From positions 300,025,614-300,089,613 of the forward strand of contig NC_073746.1 of assembly GCF_029784135.1 (NCBI RefSeq): DNA of 64,000 nt, written 5' to 3'. The position numbers and the translations under genes are program-made. The notes beneath the pieces are model-generated. The model did no database searches. It was not told the DNA's origin and saw only the letters and a list, made by a program, of their open reading frames with translations. Source of the stretch: Toxorhynchites rutilus septentrionalis (lineage: Eukaryota; Arthropoda; Insecta; Diptera; Culicidae). Position 1 is the first letter of the stretch, and each line of letters starts with the position of its first letter. Of the stretch, positions 1-12,438 are shown in pieces.

Positions 1-1510
1 ACAGTAATTTATGAAAAATGCAAATCCAAGATGGCTTCAACTACAAAATGGCGGACTGCATATTTTTTCAAAACCCTATTATTATGGGTATCAAATGAAA
101 GGGCTTGACTAGTAGAACACAGTTCTTTATGAAAATGCAAATCCAAGATGGGTGCCACTACCAAATGGCAGGCTACATATTTTCTCAAATCCCGATTAAT
201 ATGGGTATCAAATTGAATAGTAGATCACAGCAGATCATGAAAAATCCAAATCCAAGATGGCCGCAATCACAAAATAGCAAATTACTTTATTAAACGATTT
301 TATTTAGCTTGAACTGTTTGTATGTCTGTAGGGTTGTCCCAAGTTAATAGAGATTTAACCAATAGCAACTGACCGAATTTACACCTTTATCTCTGCTGTC
401 ATTTTAAAACTGCTTATCTTGAAAAATCCAATTTGGCCGCCGCTACAAAATAACTGATTCCATATCATCACAAAAAAAAATGATGATTGAGATATGTGTA
501 TCAAACGAACGAATTTGACTTGGAGAATACACTATGTATTTTCTGCAATCCACTCATTATCGGTATCAAATGAAATTATTTGACTGATAGAATACAGTAC
601 AATGGTTTTATTGTAGAGAAATATTCTAATGAAACAGATAATGTACTAAAAACTAGAAAATAAAATATATAAAAAAACTTTTTAAGTTAAACGGTTTAAT
701 TGTGATTAAACATAATAATGTACTAAAAAATAAATAGGCAAGTAGCAGTTAGCAGTTATCACACCTCTTTTTCATTAGTCTAGGGCTGTTGCATCCGCAC
801 GCAACCAGCACGATGAAGAAGAAAATTCTGTGTTTTCAATCCGTTTGTATTATACGATAAAAATTTCCTAGAATACATTTCATGTTGATTTAGTTCATTT
901 TCTTATAAATTAATTTAGATTTACATTTAGTAATCCTCTTCAACTTTTGTACTCGTTTTCCGACAAGACTTGACCCTAAGTACGAAAATGTCTTTGTAAG
1001 GCCTCCAATCCGTCCTCAAATATATCTGGCGATTTGATTTTAATGTATCCTTTTGTATCTGATATAAGAATCAATATAATTATACGCATAGAATTTAGGA
1101 TAAAATTTAGAATTTGTCAAATAATTGAAGTTCACTTATGAGGAGCGTGGCTTTTGACAATTACGTACAATTTATGATGTTTTTTGTTTATTCTTCTTCC
1201 CTACCATACGGTCAGTTCAATCTATTTTTGTGCGAGGCCTAACGTTCGAGGCGGCGCTTGCAACAAGGGCATTGATAAGACTAAAATAAAATCATGGGGC
1301 ACGTTGGATTTCCATTATCCACAATTAGCGACTTCATCGTATGTCCCACGATTTTATTTTAGTCTTATCAATGTCCTAGACTAATGAAGGAGAGATGTGA
1401 TAACTGCTGACTGCTACTTGCCTAATTATTTTTCAGCTTTTAGTACATTATTATGTTTAATCACAAATAAACCGTTTAACTTAAAAAGTTTTTTTTACAT
1501 ATTTTATTCT
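1..1510. mobile_element. Fold-back (long inverted repeat) element, partial copy cut by the window edge
   Basis: The segment around 650-780 is repeated in inverted orientation at about 1370-1510 (shared stretches include the 'gttaaacggttta' and 'gcagttatcac' motifs), so the DNA can fold into a long hairpin. The loop holds a smaller inverted pair near 1270-1300 and 1345-1375. The outer arm at 1-600 carries the recurring phrase 'atgcaaatccaagatgg', also present in the complete copy at 47052-49086 and the fragment at 34973-35210. No coding capacity was seen. The left terminus lies outside the window. Confidence 0.75.
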
Positions 1511-2648
1511 TCTTTCTTTCTTTCTTTGTTCTTAAGAGGCTTTAAACTTTGAAGTTCATTCGCCTCTATTTTATTCTTTATAAATCTTATTGATTGCCTA
1601 CAATACTTCCCTTGGTATTTTTCTCTACAATTGGTGAAATTTTGCCTTTTTTATCCTTGGAAAATGCGTAGTCTCTCCTAGCCAAAGCTTGTATAAAGAT
1701 TCATGCTAGAGAAATTGTAGAGAAAAAATTGTAAACTTTGCATTGAAAAAAGGTCATTTTATGTTTTGTTTTGTTTAACTTGAATCCATTATGCATCAGT
1801 CAGTACACGAAAAGTACGCGTACTTACACTGGTTCCTTAAAACCAGCATCCGGTCCTTTCTCCAAGCCAACTCGACGCAAATCTCGGGAATGCAACTTTG
1901 TTCCTCCGTGTGCCTCACAGCTGATCATATCGCCTACCTCCCGACGGTTAGTGTGCATCAGGTTTTTATTTATTCGATGCTACCTTCCTCCACAACTATT
2001 GCTCACAATGATGTGTTTATTAATTATCGCACCAATCCAAAGGCCCTAAAGCGGCCCGCTGCGATGGGTTGGCGCGGCACATTATAAAGTCTAATCACCC
2101 TAATGGAAAATCGGCTCCGAAACCGCACAAAAGCAACCGTAACAACCGCCGCAGACAACGTCGACTGCGGTGACGACGACGACGATGATGATGACGATGA
2201 TCGACGAGATGTGAGTGAAAATCAACAAACAAAAGCACTCACTTCGTGCAACCAGTCACCGAGAGAGAAGCAGCTACAGCAACCGATTGCAGAGCCCAGC
2301 GCATTCAATTTGCATAGGTAATTTCACGCAATTTTAGAATGCACGCGTAAACATTGTTTGCGATTTGTACACTCCAAGTTGCGGCGCAGCAGTGCCCTTC
2401 CCTCCTTCCGTTCCCCGTGGAGTCTGCTCTAGTTGCTCGTAATCAGTTGGGAGGCTGAGTGGCTGAATTGGAGGTTGGAGTTTCGCTTTTTCTCGTCTCG
2501 TTTGCTGGCGCTGCCTTTGGCTGAGGTTCATTTTTCCATCGAAGGGCGAGAATGTTATTTCATTTCGAGGGCCACATCCAATGCGCTGCTGACTGTCATG
2601 TCATGCTATCAATTCATCATCAACGAGCTGCATACACACACACATATA
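1511..2648. other. Intergenic stretch without a recognised gene
   Basis: It begins with a short TTTC microsatellite (about 1509-1528). From about 2080 it becomes less AT-rich. A 72-codon open frame at 2103-2321 contains a run of ten Asp codons (GAY trinucleotide repeat), followed closely by a GTGAGT that could be a splice donor. I did not recognise the protein and would not call it a gene from this evidence. Confidence 0.5.
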
Positions 2649-3945
2649 AAGGGTGTGTCACATCAAATTGCATCACGGATAAAACGCTGTAGAAATTCGC
2701 CCAGTAGACCGATCCTTTTGAAAATTTTAGACAGTAAAATAAAAACTATTAAACAACTTTTGGCATTTTCTTTTTATTCATACTTCGAGCCCAAGCCCGT
2801 ATGCTCACACCTTCCTCTTTACCCCGTCCATAAGGTTCTGTACAACGTCAGATTGTAGTTTTTTTGAACAGAAATCCATTTTCTCTTGAAGTCCGCCTCC
2901 GATTTGGCAACTTTTGGGTTCTTCCGGAGGGCCTGCTTCATAATCGCCCAATATTTCGCTATTGGGCGAAGCTCCGGCGCGTTGGGCGGGTTCATTTCCT
3001 TTGACACGAAGGTGACCCCGTTGGCTTCGTACCACTCCAACACGTCCTTTGAATAGTGGCACGAAGCGAGATCCGGCCAGAAGATGGTCGGGCCCTCGTG
3101 CTGCTTCAATAGTGGAAGTAAGCGCTTCTGTAGGCACTCCTTAAGGTAAACCTGCCCGTTTACCGTGCCGGTCATCACGAAGGGGGCGCTCCGCTTTTCG
3201 CAAGAGCAGATCGCTTGCCACACCATGTACTTTTTGGCAAACTTGGATAGTTTCTGCTTGCGAATCTCCTCCGGACCGCTGAATTTGTCCTCTGCGGAGA
3301 AGAACAACAGGCCCGGCAGCTGACGAAAGTCCGCTTTGACGTAGGTTTCGTCGTCCATTACCAGGCAATGCGGCTTCGTCAGCATTTCGGTGTACAGCTT
3401 CCGTGCTCGCGTCTTCCCCACCATGTTTTGCCTTTCGTCGCGATTAGGAGCCTTCTGAACCTTGTATGTACGCAGGCCCTCCCGCTGCTTGGTCCGCTGG
3501 ACGAATGAACTTGACAAATTCAGCTTATTGGCGACATCCCGGACCGAACTTCTCGGATCACGTCTAAACTGCTTAACTACGCGCTTGTGATCTTTTTCAC
3601 TGACGGAGCATCCATTTTTGCCGTTCTTCGCCTTCCGGTCGATGGTTAGGTTCTCGAAGTATCGTTTTAGTACTCTGCTGACCGTGGATTGGACGATTCC
3701 CAACATCTTACCGATGTCCCGATGTGACAACTCCGGATTCTCGAAATGAGAGCACAAGATTAATTCACGACGCTCTTTTTCGTTTGACGAAATTTTTCCA
3801 AATTTACAAAAAATTGACAGTGAAGCATGGCCAACGTGATCTATACACTCTTATCTGATTATAAGCGATAGCTGAAGATATAATTCCTAAAAATTAAATT
3901 TCTACAGCGTTTTTTCCGTGATGCAATTTGATGTGACACACCCTT
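2649..3945 (-). mobile_element. DD37E Tc1/mariner-like transposon, copy 1
   Basis: The element is 1297 bp, bounded by inverted repeats that begin AAGGGTGTGTCACATCAAAT and flanked by TA on both sides (2647-2648 and 3946-3947), the standard IS630-Tc1-mariner target. It holds one transposase gene on the minus strand. A second copy in opposite orientation lies at 27220-28503; the two are clearly the same family from end to end. Confidence 0.93.
2778..3793 (-). pseudogene. DD37E transposase, inactivated copy
   Basis: This is the transposase of the surrounding element. An N-terminal helix-turn-helix region (motif SHRDIGKMLGIVQSTVSRVL) is followed by the first catalytic Asp in MDDETYVKADF, the second in WPDLASCHY, and the third position 37 residues later, which gives the DD37E spacing known for the mosquito ITmD37E group. 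This copy is dead in three ways. The start codon seen in the sister copy is ATT here (3791-3793). The third catalytic residue is Ala (RPIAKYW) instead of Glu. A seven-A tract near 2856 shifts the last ~28 codons out of frame. The longest open frame runs 3757 to 2819. The frame that ends at 2778-2780 restores the C-terminus seen in an overlapping frame. Confidence 0.92.
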
Positions 3946-3947
3946 TA

Positions 3948-5898
3948 CTCACCGCATCAGTCGCATCAGGGTAAATGATTGTTGAATTGTTTTTGCGGCG
4001 ATTTAATTGTGTTTGCTTTTCTCGGATTTTCTCGCCCGGTGGAAATTCCAGTCGGAGCGTGGGATGGAAAATTGTCATTGGGATTAAAATGTTTTATCGG
4101 AGTGAAATTTCAGGGACAGACATAACATATTTTTCCCCGCTGATAACCTTCGTTGGTCATTTCCAGTTTCCGTTCTCGAGAGGCAAAAGACATCGTCACA
4201 GACAAGACAAGATTCTCTACCAGGGCGGTTCGTGTCCCCATCACGCAACGCTGACTCCTTCGCAGAGTGCGGCTGGCAAGTGGGCCGGATTAATAAATAT
4301 TCATGACGAGCGTGTAGATTACCTCCGGTCCACGGTCCGGTTCCCTTCCAATTGCCGTCATTCTTAATCCAATTTTCCAGACCTCTCTCTCGGTCTTCCG
4401 AGACAGTTGACCTCGGACCAGCCAACGGTGGACAGTGTTATACGGTCGTGCGAAGGGAGCGCGCAAAAGCAAGAGTGATGTTTCACCCCAGCGACAAAAA
4501 CGAAGTGCCCGAGAGTGGTATAAATTTTATGATAATGTGGACTCTTCCGAAGACACACCACCAATTTCTCATAGGAAGTCATTTGGCGTTCTTACGGTGG
4601 GAATGCGGCGAAAATCCTTCGAGTGGAACTATCAATGCCGACCGAGGAAGGGGACGGGGATGGAAATTAAGAAATATTGCGACAAATTATATGGTTCCCT
4701 TTGACATACATATTTATGCGGTCTGTTAACGGCGATCGTAGTCCGGAACCTGGACGCTCGATGCTTGACTCTATGACTCGTTGTCAAGTGGTGCAATCAA
4801 ACGGTTTATTCTTTTTTTTTCACTCCTGCTCGGCTACAGGTGACTAACCGATCAACGTCGATTGCAACTAGAGGAAAAACCCCCAAAAAATCAATAGTTT
4901 TTGGGAATTCTCTCGAGCGTTGCAGTAACGGCAATCTCGTCGCCGCTTCACGGCTCTATCAATTAGGCAGACAAGTCAATTGCACTGCTAGGCCCCATAC
5001 CATGTGATTGTATACATTAATGGACACCCAAACGCTCCTCCCTATTCTTCGTTCACGGTTTGCGCTTCATGTGTTATAACGCGCTGCTGTTGATGCTCAT
5101 TTATAAATTGTCTTTAATGACCACTTTTGGCTCCAAGATGAGTAATTACCATCTCAGCGTCTCGCTCTCTACCGGCACTTGTTGTCCGGGCCCTTATCTA
5201 CTCAAGTGAACAGCTCGATACGGAAGGCTCCTCGGAGGCTCCGATGGTCGCGTTTTATCCAGGGGGAAGCCATTGAACGCATTGCGTAAACATGGGTTAC
5301 AGGGACGACACTTTTTACCTTGGATCACTAATTTGCCACCACGTGCGTGAAATTTATGAGAGCTCAAGTTATGACGAATTAAGAAAATTGGTAATCATTC
5401 TATTGGCTTGGTACACTGTTTGTCCTAAGCCGACAATGTGAAGTTCAAACTGTGGCTCGGAAATTTTCGGGTGGTAAAAAAATTGCATAAAACTACGAGT
5501 TATAGGAAACTAATAATCCTTACCATTAGTATACAAAATACAGACGGTGGTTTCCAAGACACGAGTGCATTCTTAACGTGGGACTCCGCAATTATTTCAT
5601 TCAATACTTCGGATATTATTTTAGAATGATATGAATGTTTTTTATTAATTCGTTTATTTTTACAGGCTCCGTTATTTAAGTTTAAAGGAGCCGAATTCTT
5701 AAATATAATTTGAAAACTATATACATAAACAATTTTCTTACATCTATGGTTAGTAAGGTGGGAAACCGATTACTCGCGGTGTACTCGAGTTTAAAAGGGT
5801 GACATATTTTTAGGAGAAGGAAGGGATATAAGGAAATCGTAACAATGCTGATGAACACTCAATCCTTAAATCTATTCGTATATCCATATTTTTTTTTT
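3948..5898. other. Intergenic stretch, no gene recognised
   Basis: Mostly single-copy within the window and less AT-rich up to about 5330. Several overlapping open frames at 4084-4729 lie on both strands and show no recognisable domain. Near 5660-5700 the text 'ggctcc...ggagccgaattc' resembles 'ggctca...agagccgaattt' at 10150-10180, so a short piece of a shared repeat is likely there. A T-run at 5888-5898 is taken as the A-tail of the neighbouring minus-strand LINE. Confidence 0.45.
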
Positions 5899-8090
5899 CA
5901 TACATACATTTATTGAATCTTCCATAATGTGGAAATAACAATAATTGGTTATACATTTAGTTCTAACATAATAAAGTATTACGTTTGTTGTCAATTCTTA
6001 CAGTTAAAATTTCACATGTGTGCTGGAGCACAACACTAACGTTTGGCCACGTTCAAATAATTATGGTTTTTTTCTTCAGACGTGTTACCATAGGTTGACC
6101 GAGTCGCCTTGCTAGTAGATTTGGATGATTCTTCACCTTTTCCGCATATTTCCTCCTCGTTTTATGAAGTTCTTCTTTAACCGTCGCCATCCCGCCATCA
6201 GTCTCGATGTATGACACTATTGCGGATGTACCAAGGGGCGCCAGTAATTTGTCTTAGCAGTTTATTTTGTACTCGTTCGATGATTTCGATATTTCTTGCT
6301 GAAGCTGTTTGCCATAGTTGACAGCCGTAATGCCAAATAGGTTTCAGCATGGATTTGTATAGAAGTAGTTTGAACTCTAGTTTTGATTTCGACTTCCTCC
6401 CGATTAGCCAATGTGTTTGATTTGCTCGCATCTTCAATTGCGTTTTCTTCGCATCTATGTGTTTCTTCCAGGTGAGACGACGATCTAGATGTACACCAAA
6501 ATATTTAATTTCATTCGATTGAGGTACTGCAGATCTATTGAACTTAATTTGTGGGCATGTGTTCTTATTAAGCGTGAACGTAACGTGGACACATTTTGTT
6601 TCATTTACTTTAATTCTCCATTTTTGAAGCCACTTTTCCACGACCGTTATGTGTTCCTGGAGATCCCGTGAAGCAATCGTTCTGTTTTTGTGACTGCTGA
6701 GAATAGCTGTGTCATCTGCGAATGTTGTAGTCATTAAGTTACGCGCAGTCGGGAGATCAGCTGTGTAGATGAGATAGAGAACTGGTTCAAGAACACTGCC
6801 CTGAGGAACGCCAGCATAAATTTCTTGCTCTGGTGATAGAGTTTGGTTATACCGAACATGAAACTTTCTTCCCAGTAGATAAGAACGCATAATTTCATAT
6901 ACTTGTGGTAGCATAATTTTAATTTTAAAGAGCAGTCCTTCGTGCCAGACTTTATCGAAAGCTTGAGCTACATCAAGAAAAAGCGCTGAGCAGTATCCGC
7001 GGCCTTCATATACTTTACGAATTTCTTCTGTCAATCGGTGCACTTGTTCAATAGTGCCATGTTTTGCTCGGAATCCGAATTGATGATTCGGGATCAATCT
7101 TTCAATCTCGGGTGCTGATTTTATCAGGATAATTTTTTCGAACACTTTTGAGAAGATTGGAAGGATGCTGATAGGTCTATAAGATTCCACTTTCTGTGCG
7201 TCTTTCCCTGGCTTAGGAAACATAATGATGGTCGAAATTTTCCATGCTTGTGGGAAATATCCTTTATGAGTCATTGCGTTGAAAATTCTCGTGAGATGTT
7301 TAATTGCTAGGTCAGGTAGTTCCTTGATCATATATCCGTTGATGTGGTCGATACCGGGTGACTTTTTCACATTGATATGATTATTGATAACATGTCTCAC
7401 CAGCCGATGTTTGATTTTCATTTTGTTTTGGTTTATAGCAAATTCGAGCGTTTTTTGATTAGGTCCAGATTGATTCGGAGTGAAAACTTTTTGAAGATGG
7501 TTTGCAAAAGTTGCTGCTTTTTCATCGTCACTTCTGGCCCAATTACCAGAGGGCATTCTAAACGGCGGGACCTGTAACTGAGGTCGTTTTAGATTCTTAG
7601 TTGCCTTCCATAGTGAGTAATTATTATTTTGATTTGGCGATAATTTAGTTAAGTAATTATGGAATTTTTCATGTTTCTCGTCTTGTAATAGCTTTCTTAA
7701 TTTACGTTGTGCCACATTGAATTGGTTTTTAGATTCTGGCGATCGTTTGTTTTACCAGATACGTCTTAGTCGTCGCTTTTCTGCAACTGCTGCTTTAATG
7801 TGGGAGGCAGTAATAATTTTTTTGTGTTTCTGAGGCTTCATAGGTGGGGTAGCTATCTTCGCAGCGTTCTTCATGAGTACACTGAGCTGGTTAACTGCTT
7901 CCACGATATGATGTTCGTTATACAGAGGTAGATCGAGAATGTTAGAGGAGATATATGTCTTATATTTTGTCCAATTCGTTGAAAAGTTAGTGAGATTAGA
8001 TGACGGCTGCTTCACTTCCTTTTCTTTGAAGTATTCCAGGAGTATTGGTGAGTGATCAGATGATAAATCCAGAAGAAGCTTCGATCGAAT
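5899..8090 (-). mobile_element. 5'-truncated jockey-type non-LTR retrotransposon
   Basis: The element reads on the minus strand. It starts inside the end of the endonuclease domain (motif LSSDHSPI encoded at about 8040-8066), continues through a complete reverse-transcriptase domain, and ends at a T-run (5888-5898) that would be its poly(A) tail. The upstream ~1.5 kb expected for ORF1 and most of the endonuclease is missing, as is usual for LINE insertions truncated during target-primed reverse transcription. No convincing target duplication was found. Confidence 0.85.
6053..8080 (-). pseudogene. Jockey-type endonuclease/reverse transcriptase ORF2 remnant
   Basis: The endonuclease tail (SDHSPI) is joined in frame to an 87-codon segment that ends at one in-frame TAA (7752-7754); reading continues in the same frame as a 505-codon stretch (7715-6198). 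The RT fingers and palm are clear: SPGIDHINGYMIKELP, FPKPGKDAQKVESYRPISIL, LFLDVAQAFDKVWH, AGVPQGSVLEPVLY and the catalytic FADDT. The usual PQGSVLGP motif has Glu for Gly here. After HRD the frame is broken again; a further ~40 codons (MATVKEELHKTRRKY and on) lie in another frame. With a stop, at least one frameshift and no 5' half, it cannot move on its own. Confidence 0.9.
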
Positions 8091-8243
8091 CTATAGTGTA
8101 TTTATGTTTCAAATTATTCTACTGTTTTGTAGCAAGGGGACGAATTACCCGCAAAGGAAGAAAAAAAAAAGATATAATGATATCGGGTCAATCACACACG
8201 AAGATCGATAGCTTTAAGGAAAACATATATATGGGACATGTAA

Positions 8244-9650
8244 TCAAGGTCTAACCGAGCCAACACATCTCTCACCGGCACATTGGGCTGTCTTCCTCGG
8301 GCCCGAAGGGAGTTTTCTAAATTCGATCAGATACACCTCGCACGACCAAACAACGTGCTCGATGTCGTGATAACCTTGGCCACAAACGCAGAGATTGCTG
8401 CTGGTAAGATTGAAACGGAAAAGTAGTGCATCTAACGAACAGTGATTGGGCATGAGTCGGGAGAAGGTGCGAATAAAGTCCCGACTCAATTCCAGACTTT
8501 TGAACCACGGTTTGAGGCTAACCTTAGGGATAATCGAGTGAAACCACCGGCCCAATTCCGCTTACGTTGCCAGTTAGCGATGGTATTTTTGCGTACTAAA
8601 GAATTAAATTCTTTGAAAACGATTTGACGCTGATAAATGTCACCTTCAATCGCACCCAGCTTTGCTAATGAGTCAGCCCTCTCATTACCCGGAATGGAGC
8701 AATGTGAAAGGACCCAGACAAAGGTGATGACATAACAGCGTCTGGATAAAGCACTCAAAATTTCTCGTATTCTCTCAAGGAAGTACGGCGAGTGCTTTTC
8801 CGGCCTCACTGAACGGATAGCTTCGACAGAGCTAAGACTATCCGTTACAATGTAATAGTGTTCAACAGATCGTGAGGCGACGCTGTCCAGCGCACAGTGA
8901 ATCGCTGTCAATTCAGCAATATACACTGAGCAAGGATACTGAAGACTGTGTGAGGTGCTAAAAGATTCGTTGAACACTCCAAATCCTGTGGTCTCGTTTA
9001 TAGTGAACCCATCAGTAAAGTACATATTATCACAATTGATACCCCCATACTTTGCATCGAAGATCGTTGGAGCGATCCTCAATCGTTGATAATCTGAATA
9101 TCCATGGATATGAGGCACAGAGGAATTGATGTAGTCAGGAAAACGAACACGGTTGGGAATAAATTTAGCTCGATAAGCTGCTCAAAATTTCCGATCACCA
9201 ATGGGTTCATAACCTTACACCGGATGAAGAACCGAAGAGATAATAATTTGAAGCGATCTTTTAGTGGGAGTACGCCTGCCAAAACCTCGAGACTCATGGT
9301 ATGCGTTGAGGGCATACATCCCAACGCAATACGCAGACAAAGATACTGGATTCGCTCGAGTTTAATGAGGTGTGTTTTGGCAGCTGATTGAAAACAGAAA
9401 CTGCCATATTCCATCACTGAGAGAATAGTTGTTCGATACAACATAATAAGATCTTCGGGATGGGCTCCCCACCAGGTACCGGTAATTGTACGGAGAAAGT
9501 TTATTCTCTGTTGACATTTTTTACTCAGATACCAACATTCATATATTTGGGGGGCCCCAAATATATGAATGTTGAAAATTGCCCGTCTAGGAGAAATTTT
9601 GGTGGTCTCGAAAAGATCCAATGATTTGCATGACATCGTCTCTTGGGACT
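8244..9650 (-). pseudogene. I-clade RT C-terminus, RNase H domain and C-terminal zinc-binding region, frameshifted
   Basis: The first part (about 9650-9115) has the RT thumb/connection signature KKCQQRINFLRTITGTWWGA followed by YGSFCFQSAAKTHLIKLERI. The second (9118-8486) is RNase H-like: FTDGFTINETTGFGVF (first Asp), IAELTAIHCALD (Glu), IVTDSLSSVEAI (Asp) and HCSIPGNERADSLAKLG (second His replaced by Cys-Ser context, final Asp kept). The third (8555-8244) has PNHCSLDALLFRFNL then CVCGQGYHDIEHVVWSC, the Cys/His cluster typical for the end of I-type ORF2. Junctions between the parts are frameshifts near 9110 and 8520. A deletion of roughly 20 codons at 9534-9573 coincides with a palindrome. 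Confidence 0.87.
9534..9573. repeat. 40-bp near-perfect palindrome at an internal deletion of the I-type LINE
   Basis: Arms of 19 bp (AACATTCATATATTTGGGG and its reverse complement) flank a GG centre. Reading through the minus strand gives ...IFNIHIFGAPQIYECWYLSKK..., where the RT segment expected between the two halves is missing. A second small palindrome, ATTGGAATATC with 7-nt spacer, lies at 9653-9682. Confidence 0.85.
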
Positions 9651-10136
9651 TATTGGAATATCAATCGTAGATATTCCAATACAAACATTGAGCAACGAAG
9701 CATTCTGTAGTTTTTTGCATCGATGTTGATGTTGATGATGACGAAAGAATCCACTGCTTTAAGTTTCAGACGAGACTGACGGTTTCCCGTTGCAAATTTA
9801 CTATTTACAATCTTATAGCGAATTCGTTTTTGTTCATTTTCACCCCTAGTTCCAACCTAACTGCTGTCAAAACGTTTTTTTTTTCACTTAGTTTCAGCCT
9901 AGTTTCGCACTAGGTTCAACCCGAAAGCTGTTGGGTTTGCACTTAGATGCTTCACGGGTTCGCACTCGGGTTCACCAATACAACTAAGCTGAAGTGTCAA
10001 GTTCCTAGTATTGTTTTGGGAAATTTTAAAATACAGACTATGAAAATGGAACACCTGCTACTTTTGTTTTTGTATTATTGGAATAGTAATCCAATTCAGA
10101 TTCTGATTTTGAAGAGTGTATTTTTTTTATCCCATT

Positions 10137-10600
10137 TATTTATTTAAGGCTCATTAGCATTTTAGCTGTAACAGAGCCGAATTTTAATCGTGTACATGTC
10201 ACATGGTTATCATATATCTATAATTAGCACATTACACAGTTGCCATTCGCCAGTATTCCTTCTATAAAATTACATATGGTACATTCACACAGTAGCCATT
10301 TAGGCGTAAGAGTATTCTTTCTGTTCTTCCATTATCCAGTTGGACCACCGGACAGCGGAGACAGTTGATTGATCATTGTTGAGTTATTTATAGAACAGCA
10401 GCCCGATGTGTCTTGCAGAGCAGAGCAGTTGTATGGATGAATCGATCTTATTTCGACCGTGGATCGATCTCCATCGCTGTTGATTGTTGCGTGGACGTAG
10501 CTATTCTGTAACAACACAAAGATGGTCAATGAGGGTCCTGAGTTTTGAACTCACGATCGATCGCTTACTAAGCGAATAAGGGTGTATTCGCGTAGACGGT
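10137..10600 (-). repeat. SINE-like or retroelement 3' fragment (tentative)
   Basis: Read on the minus strand, the region contains GTGAGTTCAAAACTCAG near 10540, which resembles a pol III B box in a small stem. At the other end lies a GAGCCGAATT motif also seen near 5690. No A box, tail or target duplication could be located, so this is only a suggestion. Confidence 0.3.
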
Positions 10601-10746
10601 GTTAAGCTTCGTGTGCTTTCATTGGAAGGCGGAAATAATTATGGATTTTCAGGTGGAATAAACATGCTTTTAAATTAAAAATAATGAATGAAAATTTACT
10701 CGAATATGTATTCTATGTGATGAAATAAAATGTTTTGTCAGGACTA

Positions 10747-12434
10747 CACTGCCGTTCTACGCATAGTTGTCCCATGTTACTTTTTGACGATTTTCACTTT
10801 TCTTCATAAAACGTTGTTTTTATGGATAATCTTACGGAAAATACAAAAAAAAACATATAGTTTATTCCCAACTTTTAAAAAACAACATCAAGTTATCCAA
10901 CCATGTATTTTTTGTAGATCTTGAATCAGTCGATTCAAGTACAAGAATTTCATGTCACACTTTCAGCATGCCTAATGCACTTTTTTCTGGTTTGGAAGAA
11001 CGAATTAATTCTTGAACAAATAAGAAAAAAAGGGAGTTAAGGGAGAGTGGCGCAAAGCGGTCAAAGTTTGAGTTTTTTGAAAATCGAAAAATCACCCAAG
11101 GGGGGAGTAAAGGAAATCGGGGTTTTCGAAAAAAAAATTTTTATGTCAAATGTCTTAAAATTGCATGAAACGTCGAGATCTTGTGTCATCTCGAAAAAAA
11201 ATTGTTTGTCAAAAATCGGCATTCTGGGACTTAGCTTTTTTACGGAGTACGAAACGAAGAGTATGGTTTTGGGTTCCAATAAAAATAGTTATCTCAATTT
11301 TACATTCGGAACTTGCTACGAAATTTTGATTTGCACGATAATATACCCTATGTAAAATATTAGCTCATTCTGACTTCAGTTACTGGTGTCACAAAGGTTA
11401 AAATTTGAGTTTTTTTTAGAAAAACGAAAGATCACCGAAAATTGACGTTTCCAAAAAAAATTGATGCCAAATGTCTTAAAATTGCATTAATCGTCGAGAT
11501 TTACAGTTATCTCGAAATTTTTGTTTTGTAAAAAAAATGTTTTTTTGCCACTTGGTCGTTTTTTCACCTGAAAAATCGATTTTTTACAAAAAAAAATGTT
11601 TGAGATAACTGTAAATCTCTACATGTCATGCAATTTTAAGACATTTGGCTTCTTTTTTTTATTAACCCCGGCTTCCGGTGATTTTTCGGTTTTCAAAAAA
11701 CTCAAATTTTAACGTCTGCGACACCAGTAAATGACGTCCGAATGAGCTTTTTCGATTTTTTTTCGAGATGACACTAGATCTCGACGCTTCATGCAATTTT
11801 AAGACATTTGACATCAATTTTTTTTTCGTAAACCCCGATTTTCTTCACTCCTTGGGTGATTTTTCAATTTTCAAAAAACTCAAACTTTGACTAACTCAAA
11901 CTCCCTAAAGTCCGATTGAGCTGAAGTTCGGCATAGGGTGTTTCTTCGACGTGGTGAACATTTGTATAGGGTAACTTTTTGAAATTTTAGGGTCGATTTT
12001 TCCCATACATTCATTGATACCCTAGTGTACACCTTGTTAGCGAATGCCTCATAACAATGAGATCTATATGTGTTGCAGATCACTCATTTCTTCATAAAAC
12101 GATGTTTCTTTGCAATCTTTCGGAAAAACACAAAAAAAGTATTGTTTGTCCACCGTATATCAAAAAACAATATCAAGTTCAATTGTCCCATGTTGATATT
12201 CTAGGCGTAACAGTCCCACCATGAATTTTTAAGCCCGTATTCAAGCTTGATTGATTCAGTGAGGGGATCTCATCACATTTCATTGAACAATAGTATAGTG
12301 TTTATAAAAAACCCGGTGTATTGATAAATTGAAATGCTTAAAGCTTTTGGTAGACAAATATGCGAGAAAACTTTGATTGCATTTTTCTCAGTTGCTGATT
12401 TTGGAACATGGGACAACTATGCGTAGAACGGCAG
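10747..12434. mobile_element. 1.7-kb TIR element with nested internal palindromes
   Basis: The ends are inverted repeats of at least 30 bp starting CACTGCCGTTCTACGCATAG on the left, with the matching end at about 12406-12434 on the right; the left side is preceded by TA (10745-10746) and the right followed by TA (12435-12436). Subterminal sequence is also shared in inverted form (10795-10890 and 12090-12170). In the middle, arms at 11061-11210 and 11755-11890 are inverted copies, and a second pair (11395-11540 and 11590-11715) lies inside them. All four arms are versions of one module. No open frame of a transposase was seen, so it is non-autonomous. Confidence 0.82.
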
Positions 12435-12438
12435 TACA

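Larger units (their letters stand above)
8100..9690 (-). mobile_element. 5'-truncated I-clade non-LTR retrotransposon
   Basis: Three minus-strand reading frames follow one another as in I-type LINEs: the end of the RT domain (9636-9079), a ribonuclease H domain (9118-8486), and a C-terminal cysteine/histidine segment (8555-8244). The 5' part, including endonuclease and RT catalytic motifs, is absent. An A-rich run near 8160-8172 lies on the plus strand, so it is not a normal tail; the 3' boundary with the jockey element is uncertain. Confidence 0.8.

Noticed and set aside
2103..2321. 72-codon frame with ten Asp codons
   Set aside because: Mostly a GAY trinucleotide repeat with no conserved context; kept only as a remark.
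4084..4729. Several overlapping open frames on both strands
   Set aside because: None has a domain, codon pattern or splice context that favours one over the others.
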